Shown: positions 34,467-45,800, counted from the first letter of the stretch. The stretch is DNA of 64,000 nucleotides from Thermomucor indicae-seudaticae (GCA_000787465.1 JSYX01000016.1:1-64000), one strand, 5' to 3'. Numbers and translations are program-made. The notes: a model not told the origin generated them from the letters alone.

Positions 34467-35578
34467 ACGGCTTTAGTTTTACTTCCGGACATTGTCTTCG
34501 CTTTGTATCATTCTCTCTTTCTCCCTCTCTTTGTACATTATCACTCTGATTTTAACAATGAAAACAGTTTCCCTTTTTTGCCGGTCAGTCTACGATTGCC
34601 TCGAGCCCTCTTTTTGCAGAAAGGCATCCTGTATTGACACGATCCGCTTTATTTTAAACTTGCCTTTTTCTCGTCATTAAAGCCGAACATCTTGCGTATT
34701 TGGCATGAAAGGAATAGGTTTGATGCCATAAACAAGTGCTTGATTTGTGCATATGCGAAACTCTTTATCGGGCCGAGATTCGGATTCGTAAGGAACACAG
34801 CAATTCGCGCCGCGACGCCGACAAAGAGAAATCGAGGAATGTTACTAAGTCGGTTATAGCCAGGTTTCTCGGAGATTAACCTTCGTGGAAGTTAGTCTAA
34901 TATACCGTCTTTTATAAGAGCTACCTTCACAAGCATTGCCTTGACAGGACATGCTAATGAATCAAAGGCGCGCGTCGTCTGAAACACAGTCGTCGTGGTG
35001 TATGCGTTTTCGTTGCAAGCCAAACGATCTCCGATACCGACACTGCATCGTTTAAAGTTTCTACGTACGAGGTTTTCCACGGTTGTGTGAGAAACGTCGA
35101 TAGGCTGGAAGCGGATGGTTTCGCGGGGTTACCGATAGCAGATGCACCCCGTCCAACGTACTTTTGCTCAGCCATCTCTCTTTACTTTTTCTTCTTACAT
35201 TACGCAGATTTTTCTTTTGAACCACGTCATTTACATGTATTTGCCGAACAAGAATCCGCGCTTGTGGGGAGGGTATAAAAGTAAAGAATCGGTAATGGGA
35301 CTTGTGGCAAGATCCAGCGGAGAAATAAAAGGACGACCAGGGGTCATGTGAAAAGATTTTATACGGACCAATCAAAACGTGCCATTGATAAAATCTTTTC
35401 GTGCACCCGATATTTAATACGCCATCCACCCGGCTCCCAGGTGTTTTCTCTTTTGCGGTTCTTTTCATCTTTTTCGTCCCCAACAAGACTTCTTTAACTA
35501 ATTTCGCGCTATTTTATATTTCTGCGTCTTTATTTTCAAGCATCGACTAGCCTACTGTTTGACTGTTGTGAAATCAAC
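34467..35578. promoter_or_regulatory. Intergenic and CPC1 promoter region
   Basis: No gene supported. A TATAAAA lies at 35274-35280, about 300 bp before the first leader ORF of the bZIP gene. Downstream of it are two near-identical words, AAAAGATTTTATACGG and AAAATCTTTTCGTG (35352-35404), forming a loose inverted repeat, and long pyrimidine-rich stretches (CTCTC, TTTCTC) that likely belong to the promoter and leader. Confidence 0.45.
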
Positions 35579-35599
35579 ATGTTGGCTATCACCTTCTAA
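35579..35599 (+). promoter_or_regulatory. uORF1 of the bZIP leader
   Basis: ATG followed by five codons and TAA, the first of two upstream ORFs in the leader of the GCN4/CPC1-type gene. In GCN4/cpc-1/cpcA leaders a short first uORF permits 40S subunits to resume scanning. Presence of the uORF is seen; function is by analogy. Confidence 0.6.
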
Positions 35600-35714
35600 T
35601 CTTTTCGCCATCACTTCGCTTTCTCGCTCTCACTCTCTGTTGAACTCGCTCTACTCTATACCGCTCTCATCGCTCTCAAATTTTATTAATCTCTCAAAGA
35701 TATCTCTCAATCTC

Positions 35715-35864
35715 ATGTCTGCCTCTCACTACTCCTTTGTGTCTCGCAAGCACCTCTACTACTCCAACGTTCTGCCTTGCAACCCATTCTTTTCGTACTG
35801 CACTGACGAGCCCTCGACCTGCACTATCAAGATATCAAGCCAAACAAACAACCCAGGAAATTAG
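35715..35864 (+). promoter_or_regulatory. uORF2 of the bZIP leader, 49 codons
   Basis: Begins MSASHYSFVS and ends at TAG 65 nt before the bZIP start. It is the only other ATG between 35470 and the main start. Its larger size compared with uORF1 parallels the inhibitory second uORF known in filamentous fungal cpc-1/cpcA leaders. Confidence 0.6.
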
Positions 35865-35929
35865 CAACAATAACCACCATCAGGAACAACCCCACATCGC
35901 TTCGCTTCGCTCACCCTCCAACTCGGAAT

Positions 35930-36799
35930 ATGACAACACAACCTTTTGCTATGGGCACCAATGCCCTCTTTGATCCTCTTTTGCAATCCAATCAAGATGC
36001 TTTGGCGCGTCTGCTTCAAGTGAACCCTACTACAACAGCAACAACGAACAACTTTGGACTGATGCCCACCATGGTGGATGACTGGCTAGCTGACGAACTC
36101 TATCACTCTGGTCTCTTGACTCAACCTGCATTGGCGGCGAAACAACAAGAAGCCTTGGCGGCGCTCTTGGCTGCTGGCGGCTGCAACGCGCAATACCTTC
36201 CTCAGTCTCCGCCTTTGACAGCCAGTCCTCAGAAGGAAGTTCATACCGAAAGCCCCACGACACCCACGGCAGCTACGACGCCTATTTCTTTGTTCCCTGA
36301 GATTGGCGCCTGGCCTTGCTCGTTGCCTGCAGTCAAGACGGCTAATAATAATCCTTCTCCTGTGGTCATTCCTCCTCCTGCTCGTCCTGGTCAGCGACGT
36401 CCTGTGCCAATCATGCCCAAGACCGAAACGACCATGGCAGCTGCACTCGCTGCTGCTGCTGCGGCGACAGCAACAACAACCAAGGTTGGCAGCAAGCGCA
36501 AGTCTCCCACCATGATGTTGAGTGAAAAGGAACAAGATGAAATTGCCTTGAAGCGACAACGGAACACGGATGCAGCGCGCCGTTCGCGTCTCAAGAAATT
36601 GCTCAAGATGGAAGCTTTGGAAAAACGTGTATCCGAGTTGGAGGGTGAGAATACCCGATTGACCACACGCGTTGCCGTGCTCGAGTCAGAAAAGTCGGGT
36701 CTGGAGTCCAAAGACAAGGATCTTCAAGAACGGATCCGCGTCCTGGAGGAACAACTGGCTGAGGCCCATAAAGCCTTGACTGCTAGATGCTCTCACTAA
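35930..36799 (+). CDS. CPC1: GCN4/CPC1-type bZIP transcription activator
   Basis: Likely the activator of general amino-acid control. Single exon, 289 residues. The basic region is at about residues 200-230 (IALKRQRNTDAARRSRLKKL), with the NTDAARRSR core that in Gcn4 is NTEAARRSR and contacts TGACTCA. A long leucine zipper follows (MEALEKRVSELEGENTRL and on through VLESEK, LQERIRVLEEQLAEAHKAL), longer than that of Gcn4. Upstream are Ala, Thr and Pro-rich stretches, an acidic/hydrophobic segment near residue 45 (MVDDWLADELYHSGLL) suited to activation, and ISLFPEIGAW. Two upstream ORFs (35579-35599, 35715-35864) sit in the leader. The symbol follows the N. crassa orthologue and is a family-level call. 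It is convergent with the methyltransferase gene. Confidence 0.85.
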   Translation: MTTQPFAMGTNALFDPLLQSNQDALARLLQVNPTTTATTNNFGLMPTMVDDWLADELYHSGLLTQPALAAKQQEALAALLAAGGCNAQYLPQSPPLTASPQKEVHTESPTTPTAATTPISLFPEIGAWPCSLPAVKTANNNPSPVVIPPPARPGQRRPVPIMPKTETTMAAALAAAAAATATTTKVGSKRKSPTMMLSEKEQDEIALKRQRNTDAARRSRLKKLLKMEALEKRVSELEGENTRLTTRVAVLESEKSGLESKDKDLQERIRVLEEQLAEAHKALTARCSH

Positions 36800-37022
36800 A
36801 TCTCCTTTCTATCTTTCTCTCTTTATAGATTTTTTTCCCCCTTTTTTTTTTTTTTCGCAGTGACCATATATATTAGATGTTTTAGCAGTGCGTATGGATA
36901 AATAAAGGATTGGTAGTAGAAATACTTTTTGGATTGAATGATGAATAATGAGAAAGATGAATAGATTAGATACAAGAGAGCAGGGGGGAATCTCGTATAA
37001 AGAATACATATTTACAAGTGGT

Positions 37023-38579
37023 CTAGTCAATGTAGCCATCGACGAAATCGTTAATGGAATCCCATTCCAGAGGTGAAGAAGCAGAACCTGCTGCTTCTGT
37101 AAAGTTTGCAGAGGAAGGTGTTGGAGGATGATCGAGTGAGGGAAGTGGCGGGACTACTGAGGAGGGCTTTTGAGCGTAGCAAGAGTACCAATTGAGATGG
37201 GACTGATATTTTTCACATTCCTCGATGGCTTGATGGATTTCGTCACTGGTAGCTTGCAGTACGTCGGGATGCAGAGATCGATAAAAGCTTTCAATGATTT
37301 GTGCGTGGATCTGGCCCAGCTGGCCACCCCAGCCGAGTGGAATAGTGATCCGGTCTTGATAAACGTCAACGAACCCCCCCGTCATGAGAAAAGTGGGGAG
37401 TTGGTAACAGAGTTGGAGATCGATATCGTGCCGTCGCATGTTTTCTGTCACTATATGTAATCTTCCATTTTAGTTACAACATTCCTCTTTCCTTCAGATC
37501 GCCCACTTACGCTTTTCGTTCAGGACTGCTTGGCAGATCGGCCCTGGTCGCTGAATAAGGTATTCAACGTCCATGTATTCGATGAATCCCAGCGGTTTCA
37601 GAACACGAGCGATCTCCGCCAAAAGACGATTGACCTGCTGCTGTGTCAGATTCAACGTCACTAGCCTCACGTGGACAAAGTCAAACGTATTGTCGGCAAA
37701 TGGTAATCCACTAAAAATGTCGTGATGCGTAAATCGTGCATTGCTAGGCTTGATGGATGTTGGAAATAAAGGTACAATATCAATACCATGGAAATCTAGA
37801 ACATGTCAGAAAAAATTTTTTCCTTCGGGTCGCATCTATTTTTCATCAGGTTACTACTCTACCTGCATTTGGAAAGTCGCTGGCCATTTCAAGTACCCTG
37901 CATCAAAAAATGTTTGTTTAACTGACAAAGGCCCGCATGCATTGTTCCTGTCAAACTTACCAGGTACCAGCGCCACACCCTACATCCAAAACCTGTGGTC
38001 TTGTCTTGGTATCACGCAATATTTCATCCACAGGTGCTAAAAAGTTGCCATTGAAAGCATATTTAAGCAAGAAATGCTAAATGAAAAATGTATTAGTCAT
38101 TCGCTAGCTGTACTGTTGCTGTGATTCTTTCTCCTCTTTACCAAAATGACAATACGGTCTGATTCATCATCATCACATGGCAGGAAGAACCGGGCATCGG
38201 GGTATTGCGGATAGCGTCGTCCCTTTAACACAGTGTAATCCAATTTTGGCGGTGGCAAACTAGTGGCGTCCGAGATCAAGGTCGAGCTATCAGATGATAA
38301 AGCGCGTACGGTCGTAGCGCGTGAAGGACGTTTCTCACTCACTGTCCGAGTCGTCACTGAACCACTACTGCCACTCTTTACACTGCTGCGTGTACTGCTG
38401 GCTTCGCTGTTGGTGGCAGTCGGGCGTTTTCTACGGCGGACCGGAACTGGATGGGTCGTTACTGCAGCGGCTTCGAAGAAATTGGCATACGGTGCCTGTG
38501 ATAATCGTTGCTGTGCTCTCGGTGATAGGCTTGAAGCCACAGCGTCTGAAACGGGCGGCTGCGAAGGTGCGTTGCCCAT
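37023..38579 (-). CDS. SAM-dependent methyltransferase, N-myristoylation signal
   Basis: Exons 38579-38142, 38076-37961, 37897-37863, 37795-37511 and 37450-37023 give 433 residues. The class I methyltransferase core starts with the conserved lead-in DRIVILHF-LLKYAFNGNFLAPV, then SAM motif I VLDVGCGAGTW, the acidic-loop region DFHGIDIVPLFP and post-motif segments LPFADNTFDFVHVRLVTLNL and LLAEIARVLKPLGFIEYMDV. The N-terminus from the internal ATG is MGNAPSQPP, fitting the MGxxxS rule for N-myristoylation, followed by about 110 disordered Ser/Arg-rich residues. A longer start in the same frame (38717) would bury this signal and adds no domain. Such proteins are common in Mucoromycota and resemble LaeA/UMTA methyltransferases, but substrate is unknown. 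Membrane anchoring is inferred. Confidence 0.8.
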
Positions 38580-39238
38580 ATAGACCAGAAGAGAGATAAA
38601 GAGAAAAGAGAGAGAGACCCAGGGGGTGCCAGGAGAAGGGGAGGGAGAAAGCTGACGGAACTCTGCCAATCGGCAACCTGGTAAACTTATTGGCTTGCCA
38701 AAGACAAATCCAATCACAAATGTCGACCTGAAATTGACCCGCTGTTACACACTCTCTCTTCTTCCATCCGTTCTGAGTGTTACAGATGGGCTTTATCAAT
38801 CGCATAGAAAATGTATACGATATGTCCTGATGACAATTCTATCTCTCTCGAGAGCCTTGATTATGGATTGCTTTTTTGTTGGCATTGGCCGCCATACCCG
38901 AACAAACTCGACTATCGCAGTCTTCCCTTCTAGCTTGTCAATGATATACGTAAACTCGAAACCGATATCTTCTCTTTCCATATTTCTGTCTCTCTATGAT
39001 CATCCCCTCCTCAGTGCCCTTGACTTTACTTCTCTTGTAGAGCAAGAGTCTATCAGTTGCACCTTCGCAATAGGCTGTACTACAGAACATTCGACATTGT
39101 TGACTCCTGGGGCTTCATAATTACGCACGCAAAGACCAACAGGGTCGGAAGTCTTGGCGCCAGAAGAAAAAAAAAGTATTCCCGTTGCCATATGAACTAA
39201 CACCCAATGACTAATAATCCAAAACCTCGGTCCTTGTT
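38580..39238. other. Intergenic, nothing recognised
   Basis: Lies between the start of the methyltransferase gene and the end of the ABHD12-like gene, both on the minus strand. Contains a purine-rich GAGAGAG/AAAGAG tract near 38590-38650 just upstream of the methyltransferase start. No coding sequence supported. Confidence 0.5.
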
Positions 39239-41069
39239 CTAATATCTCTGGGAGCAGTGTTGCCATCCAGTGACATTTGCCATGACATAATATGTTAAAT
39301 CAAAGTAGCCAACTAGGAAAAGAGCAAAGTTAATTACACAGTCTATATCTTTGGTCTTTATCTGCTTTTTTTTTCTCGGTCACTTACCGTTGTTATGGTC
39401 GCCATACTCTAGCGACACGAGATAAACATTTCTTTTCTTTAAGCTCTGGTATATTGTGCCTTCCCTTGGGATATCGGTCCTTGTAATACTTTTATCGTTT
39501 TCCAGCCACGTCTTTGTGAACAGCGGTACATCAGGATCCCTGGAGCCGTATACTGCTCTATGAAACAGCAGGTGCGAGTTATATACAGGAATCTCCAGGT
39601 CCGAGTTACCATAGAGGATCAGCACAGGGCACCCCACATGCTAGCAAAATGTTCATATTTGCTCATCAGTTGATACGTTTAACGTCTTTTTTTGTTTCTG
39701 CCTTATCTCATTACCTCTACTCGGGACAATGAATCATAGGTATGCATCAGCTTGGTAAGCAACCACTCTTTAAAGCGGCCACAAGTAAGCACAATCGTAT
39801 TACACATTCATAAAAGGTCGTACTTGCCTTTTACAGGTGGCAAAGCCCGCAACGGACCGAGAATAGTGATAGAACTAAGCATTCTAAACTCAAATATCAA
39901 GGTTGATAGCGACGTATAGGCTGCCTTGACAATGAGCGCCTTAGGAGGCGTGCCTTTCGGGAATACCCTTATCAGACATAGTTCGCTCAATGGCTTGCTC
40001 AGGAACAAGTATTACCAGTCATAGTCATGTCGTGTGCAAGCCATGTCGCCACGCCAGTTCCTTAAAATCCATCATCAGAGTTAGGGCTCTAACTTCTCTT
40101 TCTAACTGTCGACTAAACATACCAAGCGAATGGCCGACAAGTGTGATGCGTGAATGGTCAACTAGGTAGCATTGGTTTCAGGTTAGTAGCGTCCTCTAAT
40201 ACAGAGAGCACCACCAGTTTTACCTCTCCGATCTCGGAGCCAGTCCAGCACAGCCGTAGCGTCCATAAACAGTCCTTCTTCTGATGGTATACCATCTACG
40301 TATACAATGGAAGATGAATATCGACCTGAAGTGACCCTTCAGGGACCGGCAGGCTTACCAGAGTCGCCAAAGCCCCGATAATCAATGGCGATAATGTTCA
40401 AATGATCAAACTTGTCGCTCAAGCGCTTGTATAAATCCGTGCGCCAGGGCGCCGCTCTGTTCATTGCATTCCCATGGAAATAAATGACCGTATCGTAGGC
40501 AGGATTCCCCAATGCCTCGTCGTATAAGCTATCCTCTGGTGTCCGCTGGCGCAATGCATGTTCAACATAGTACGACGTTGGAAGCACATGCCACGCACCT
40601 GCATCATTCCGCTTAGTTTATTTCCTTATCGCACGTAAAAAGTAAAGAGTGAAAGTTACCTAGAGTCACGTTATCGACTGTCTGTATATAAAAGTTTCTG
40701 ATTTGGTTGTCTTGAAAGACAAGACTTGAGTAAAACGACGCGTCATCCTGGTAAAGCTTTCAAACGTACGACCGAATCCGTAGTACTCCGGGCTACCAAA
40801 TCGGGCTCGGAAAGGATAATTGAGCCAGTTCATGTAAATGATGCTATACTCGCTGCCACTGTCAGAAACCTGAAAACAAGACCCTTGTTCTCTTTTGCGT
40901 TTATTACAGGCGTTGCGGGGTCGGGAAACTGAATAAAAGGACAATAGCCTAGCCAGTGATATACTTAATGCCTCGTTTAGTCGAGAAACGGCTATTAAAG
41001 TCTTATTACCGCATAGATTAATGGGATGAGCAGCGACACCCCTACAAATGTCTTGATTACGCCTCTCAT
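39239..41069 (-). CDS. ABHD12-like serine hydrolase (lipase)
   Basis: Membrane-tethered alpha/beta hydrolase of the ABHD12 group (lysophospholipid/monoacylglycerol lipases). Eleven exons: 41069-41010, 40869-40770, 40710-40660, 40598-40359, 40295-40224, 40161-40123, 40060-40016, 39953-39828, 39767-39715, 39640-39388, 39312-39239; total 370 residues. It starts with one membrane helix (VGVSLLIPLIYA). Then NFYIQTVDNVTLGAWHVLP, the oxyanion region VIYFHGNAMN, IAIDYRGFGDS, the nucleophile elbow LVGHSLG, KALIVKAAYTSLSTLIFEF, the acid region CPVLILYGNSDLEIPV and the catalytic His in YGDHNN. The eighth intron (39827-39768) begins GCAAGT. An apparent frameshift near 39950 is resolved by a normal 62-nt intron. 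Confidence 0.88.
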
Positions 41070-41357
41070 GGCACAATGCTCTGCCATGACGAAAACTGAC
41101 AACTGCAGGACAAGCGGAGTCACTTTTCGAACTCACAGACGTTGAAGCGTAAGCATGATTGCTCAGGATGCCATACATTGTATGTTGAACTACTTTATTA
41201 ATACGTTGGAGGATGCCTACTATAGAGTACCAAGACAAATGAAAACGAGATATCTAAAAGGAATACAGAGAACATGATATACTGTACAACTAAATAGTGA
41301 ACAAGAGAAGATTGCACGATATGAAGTAAGGACATGAAAAGGAAGGAAAGATGTTAT

Positions 41358-42875
41358 TTACTTTAGTTTCTGATCACGCTCAAAGACCCATTGCAGTTCG
41401 ACAATTTCGCGCCATAAGCTGCAGTCCTGCCCAAACGTGCTCATCACAGCCTCTTTCGCGATGGCAATCCACTTGCTCACTCCTTTTTCGTAAATTCGCT
41501 CCAACTTTCGACCAATGCCAGCTAGTTCCAATTGAACTAGTGAATTCCAGCTGCTTCTTGCCAATATCAAGGAATGATAAGATAGAACTGGATGGAAAGT
41601 TGGATAGATGAGACGGTAGACGACAAACAAATAGACAGCGCATCGAGATGCCTCCACCCATCGATTCTCTGCCATGAGCTTCACTAACAGTTTGCGTGCC
41701 GAGCGAATGGAAGCAAGCGTGAATGCCGGGACGCTGGGAACCTCAACTAGCGCATACAGAGCTCGCAAAATGCGCTCACTTATTGAATGTTTGTCTGGAA
41801 GCAGCTGATGGCGTGAAAGCTGGCGTCGACGATTTGTCGCAGTACGATAAATGTCGGGTTCCATGATCCGGCTAGTATAGTGAGCGAAATTTGGGATATC
41901 CAGCGCACTATTTGGGGTCCGTGATTCATTCGAATAAGCCTTGACCATATCAAGAATGCTCCAGGTCTTGCATTGCTGCTCTAATTCTGCAGTCGCTTCT
42001 GCATCCGATTTCTTCATAGCCTCGCCCCTGTCCAGCAGCAGATCAAGGCCACTGAATTCGCCTGTGCACCGAGAGCATTTGCAGACATAACCCGGTCCGA
42101 AGCGCCGCCGCAGAGCATCAAGGCGCTCCGCTTTGGTCGCAACAAGGTCCACGTAATTTATCGTCACTGGCTCGCCCGCTCGAATTTCGTCAAGGGCAAC
42201 AAGGATTTGCGCACCTCGTTTGTAGACGACGCCGGCGTTCGGCCGGCAAGAGTGACCAATGTACCTTGCTGTCAGGGGGTATATTCCCAGGGCAATGGGT
42301 TCAAGGTATTGGTCGTGGTCAAGAATATCAAACGTGGCAAGTTGGAGTCTCCGCCACAGACTTGCAAGCTCGTCTCGAGTAAAACGACACCCAAACGGTT
42401 CAAGCGTTTCAGCCACAGCGGCAATGTCGGCGTCTGGGGTTGTTGTGCGACTGTCAGGGGGCGGCGCGAGCGAATCAAGGGCCTGGATGGCCAATGGCAG
42501 GTGAGGCGGAGAAGATGAATGATGCTTATTCATACGTTCGTGACTGTGTAGCGTCAGGGCGGCTCTCTCGAGAAGCCAGCGATCCGCGTCCACATGGGTG
42601 TATATATCGTACTCCTGAGGCTCACAAAGCACCCGGTGAAAATGACGCCATGCATTCCGGAAACATTCGTTGCTACAGAAGTAGGCCGATCGACACCGAG
42701 AACAACATTGCAGCGACGTCTTGCACAAACAATAATTACACCTCTCTTGGCGAATCGCCGGTTGCGGAATCAAAGCAAGCGGTGGTTGTGTGAGAAGTGT
42801 CGTTCCTGCTGGCACGGTATTGGCACAGACCATAGCATCGCTCTCGATCTTTAGATTGTTTAACACAGTCTCCAT
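41358..42875 (-). CDS. SET and MYND domain protein (SMYD-like)
   Basis: Single exon, 505 residues, a probable protein lysine methyltransferase. The SET fold is split by a MYND zinc finger at residues about 46-84 (CNYCLCKTSLQCCSRC, then CSNECFRNAWRHFHRVLC), as in SMYD proteins. The second half of SET reads IGHSCRPNAGVVY, ILVALDEIRAGEPVTINYVD, and the post-SET Cys cluster is YVCKCSRC. The usual NHSCxPN here is GHSCRPN, so the first Asn, which contacts SAM, is replaced by Gly. The C-terminal 220 residues are helical, like the TPR-like domain of the family. The gene is tandem to the ABHD12-like gene, with its stop 289 bp upstream of that start. Confidence 0.87.
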   Translation of the reverse strand: METVLNNLKIESDAMVCANTVPAGTTLLTQPPLALIPQPAIRQERCNYCLCKTSLQCCSRCRSAYFCSNECFRNAWRHFHRVLCEPQEYDIYTHVDADRWLLERAALTLHSHERMNKHHSSSPPHLPLAIQALDSLAPPPDSRTTTPDADIAAVAETLEPFGCRFTRDELASLWRRLQLATFDILDHDQYLEPIALGIYPLTARYIGHSCRPNAGVVYKRGAQILVALDEIRAGEPVTINYVDLVATKAERLDALRRRFGPGYVCKCSRCTGEFSGLDLLLDRGEAMKKSDAEATAELEQQCKTWSILDMVKAYSNESRTPNSALDIPNFAHYTSRIMEPDIYRTATNRRRQLSRHQLLPDKHSISERILRALYALVEVPSVPAFTLASIRSARKLLVKLMAENRWVEASRCAVYLFVVYRLIYPTFHPVLSYHSLILARSSWNSLVQLELAGIGRKLERIYEKGVSKWIAIAKEAVMSTFGQDCSLWREIVELQWVFERDQKLK

Positions 42876-45800
42876 TGCAGATTGAGGCAGGAACAGAAAA
42901 AAGGAAGTTGTTCGTTAAGCTCAGCATGCAGTAAAAATTTGGATGCGTCCTTGTCTCAATTCGTTTTTCCGCGACAGGGACGAAGATCATGATTTCCCAC
43001 TGCCTTGAAAAGACCTTCCTTTTAGGAAGACCGCCATTTAATACATACCTTGACGGTATCTTGTCACTAAATTCAGATAGCCTCGTAGCCTTTTGCACGA
43101 AAATCAATAAGCCTCGTCTACAGCAGGCGAGATGAAGTCAGTGATATACCTTTTTATTGGTCGACGTTCGAAACCACTGACGAAGAGAGTTCTAAAGGAG
43201 TGATAGGGCTTAGAAAAATGGTAACTGTCTTGTTTCGAGTAATTGCTCATTGCGACGTCCTGAACAGGTTTCCTTCCGTGATTGCAGTGATTCAGATGTA
43301 ATTCGTGGTCACGGACAACCCTGCTGTTTGGCCCAAAAAGAGCAACTCCGTTGCTGTGCGCGACGTATTCCCTTGAACCGAATTCAGTAATATGAGAGCA
43401 CAGTATGCTTGTTAATGAGCGCGTTGAATAAAGGGCATTTGTGTTGCTGTGTAAAAGGTTAACCGTCAAATGGGTCTCTATAATGGAGCAACTATCCGGA
43501 AGTAGCGATCCGGATCTTCACAAAAGATGTACTGTAATTCGGATGTATTATCGAAAGAATAATTTTCATCCTACGCCCAAGACTGTGAAACCCAATGAAG
43601 GATATTTATGAGGCCATGGTCAGTTGTACAGGATTTCGCGCTTACTTTTGGGCGCTTATTGATCCGAAGCTGGACTGAGAGTCTTTGATGACAAGTGCAT
43701 TATAGAAAGGAAGAGTAAATACTTTGCAGTTATCTTCAAGCAAAGTATGCCATCGTTCGTGAAAAAGAAATGCCTCACTTTGCAAGTTACTTTGAGCACC
43801 TGGAAGCTTGTTGCGCTAACCTGCACTGTAGCGGATCAAGAATGCGGTAAGGGTACAGTAAATGTCTCGAAGCATGCAGGGTAGCCCGTATCATTTCAAT
43901 AACTCTAATATCAAAAAAGCCTTATTTAGATTTGCGGTTCTTTCTGTTTATTAGAAAAACTTGCCGCCATTGGCACAGTACAATAAGGATGCGTGACAAG
44001 GTCAAAGAAAGGAAATCTGGGCAGTTTCATGGCGAGAATATAGGCGTCGAAGTTAAGTTACGTAACGCTTCAAACAGCAACTTCCAAATTCGTCGAAACT
44101 AAGTCCCAGAGTACTAGTTGGAAGGGACAGATACACCACCAGGCAATGTGGATCGAGGACATTGGAGGACAAGTGGACGGTATTGAGAACACAAATGACA
44201 GGCTCGATGGACACTGGGAGGGCGCCAGTTGGAACGCTTTACGCACCGAAAGTTGACCGTCAAAAGACACGCGATGAGCGCGCTTCTGGCGGGCAAGTTA
44301 AAATACGTAAGACTTCAACCGGCGGATTCCCAGCACCGTAATGTATCCTGATGGACAATGCAAAGACGAGGAGGCGAACAGTTGAGTATAGAATGGAAGG
44401 ACAAGACAGAACGCCAAAGAAGTTGTGCCAGGGAGTATGGAAGATAAGTGTTAAGAGCAGAGCAAAAGAAGATATAAAACCATGAAGAAGAGGTAAGTGC
44501 ATGGACCTTTAGGAACTCGGCCTTTTTATACGCTTTCAGTAATGCTATTTTAAGGGGAATCTGCATTTTACCGGGTTCAGGGGACATTCCAGCTGCCAAT
44601 TTTGTTCTTAGATTATTTTATTTTTACCTTTCTTCGTCTCTAAACCAAAATTTGACCAGACATGCAGGAGAAAAAAGGAATGTAATTCATTCGTAATATA
44701 ATGTGATTTGCCAAGTCAAGGAGTTCCTGTTATAAAAGCCCTTTTCAGGCAAGGAGGACATATTCTCCTTTAGATGCATGGAAATGGGCAGAGCCACTCC
44801 TCATCGGTTGCTTGGCATTAAAGACAGGAAAAACGATAAACCCAATTTTGCGACTGAGAGGTTTTCCGCCTTTTATTAAGGAGAAAGGATTGTGTCCCTT
44901 GTCTTTGCGAGTGTAAAATTTTCCTTTTTCGAGAATTCAACCCAATAATCCCGCGTAAATGATTTGCAGGAAAGCAATGTATCCTTTAAGTCAACATAAG
45001 TTGAAGGAGTAACTCTTTACCAATCTGCAGAGTCGTTAAGGTTTATTATTATAGCGTTCCAGTTGCTTGGCGTTAAAGGGGACAGAAGAGATTCGCCGGT
45101 ACTAGAGACCTTTTTTCCTGAATTGATCTCACTGCGTCTTAAAAGATTTTCCTTCTTCGAAGTTCTCAACCGAATGATCTCCTGCCCCCGTAAGGATACG
45201 CAACTCGATAAAGATCAGACACTCGTGATACTATCACCACGCCACCAGCTTCATTGACATAATCGTAAACGTTTAATGCTATATTGTCCATTAACAAATA
45301 CTTGTGACAATCACACAACACTGTGCAAATGGGAGAGGAATAAAGAGCACAGAAAACTATATAGCCAAACACTAGTATATTTATATTATTCGCTGGAACT
45401 TTAGCCACTTCATCATGCATCTCAGACTGGTATGTCGCCCAGTCAGCCTGTCCAATTCCAAGCGCAACAGGAAGGACTTTGATGCGCGCCTGAGAAGTAA
45501 AATATCCTTTAGAAAACAACATGAAGCTATGTCAGGAACTCTGAAAACATCGAAAGGAGCGATTTACAAAATTTTGGCTTATGCTCGGAAAGAAATATGC
45601 AACGACCCTTACGATACAGTCGTTTATTCTCCAGAGGCGTCTAAATATTATCCCTTAGTGATTTCCCCTCACTTGATAACGGGAAACCTTTTGGGTAGGA
45701 CAGAAAACGGAGCCTCGAGCTACCGCGCTACTTGGTAATCGAATTTTGGGTACAGTAGACTTTCCATCCATCAGTCCTGTCTATCTTACCAATGACTTCC

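Noticed and set aside
39945..40020. Apparent frameshift in the ABHD12-like gene
   Set aside because: A 62-nt GT-AG intron (donor after 40016, acceptor before 39953) restores GHSLG...TPPKALIVKA in one frame, so no defect is needed.
45160..45738. Overlapping 118- and 107-residue frames on both strands
   Set aside because: They lie in the repeat-bearing gene-poor block and show no family features.
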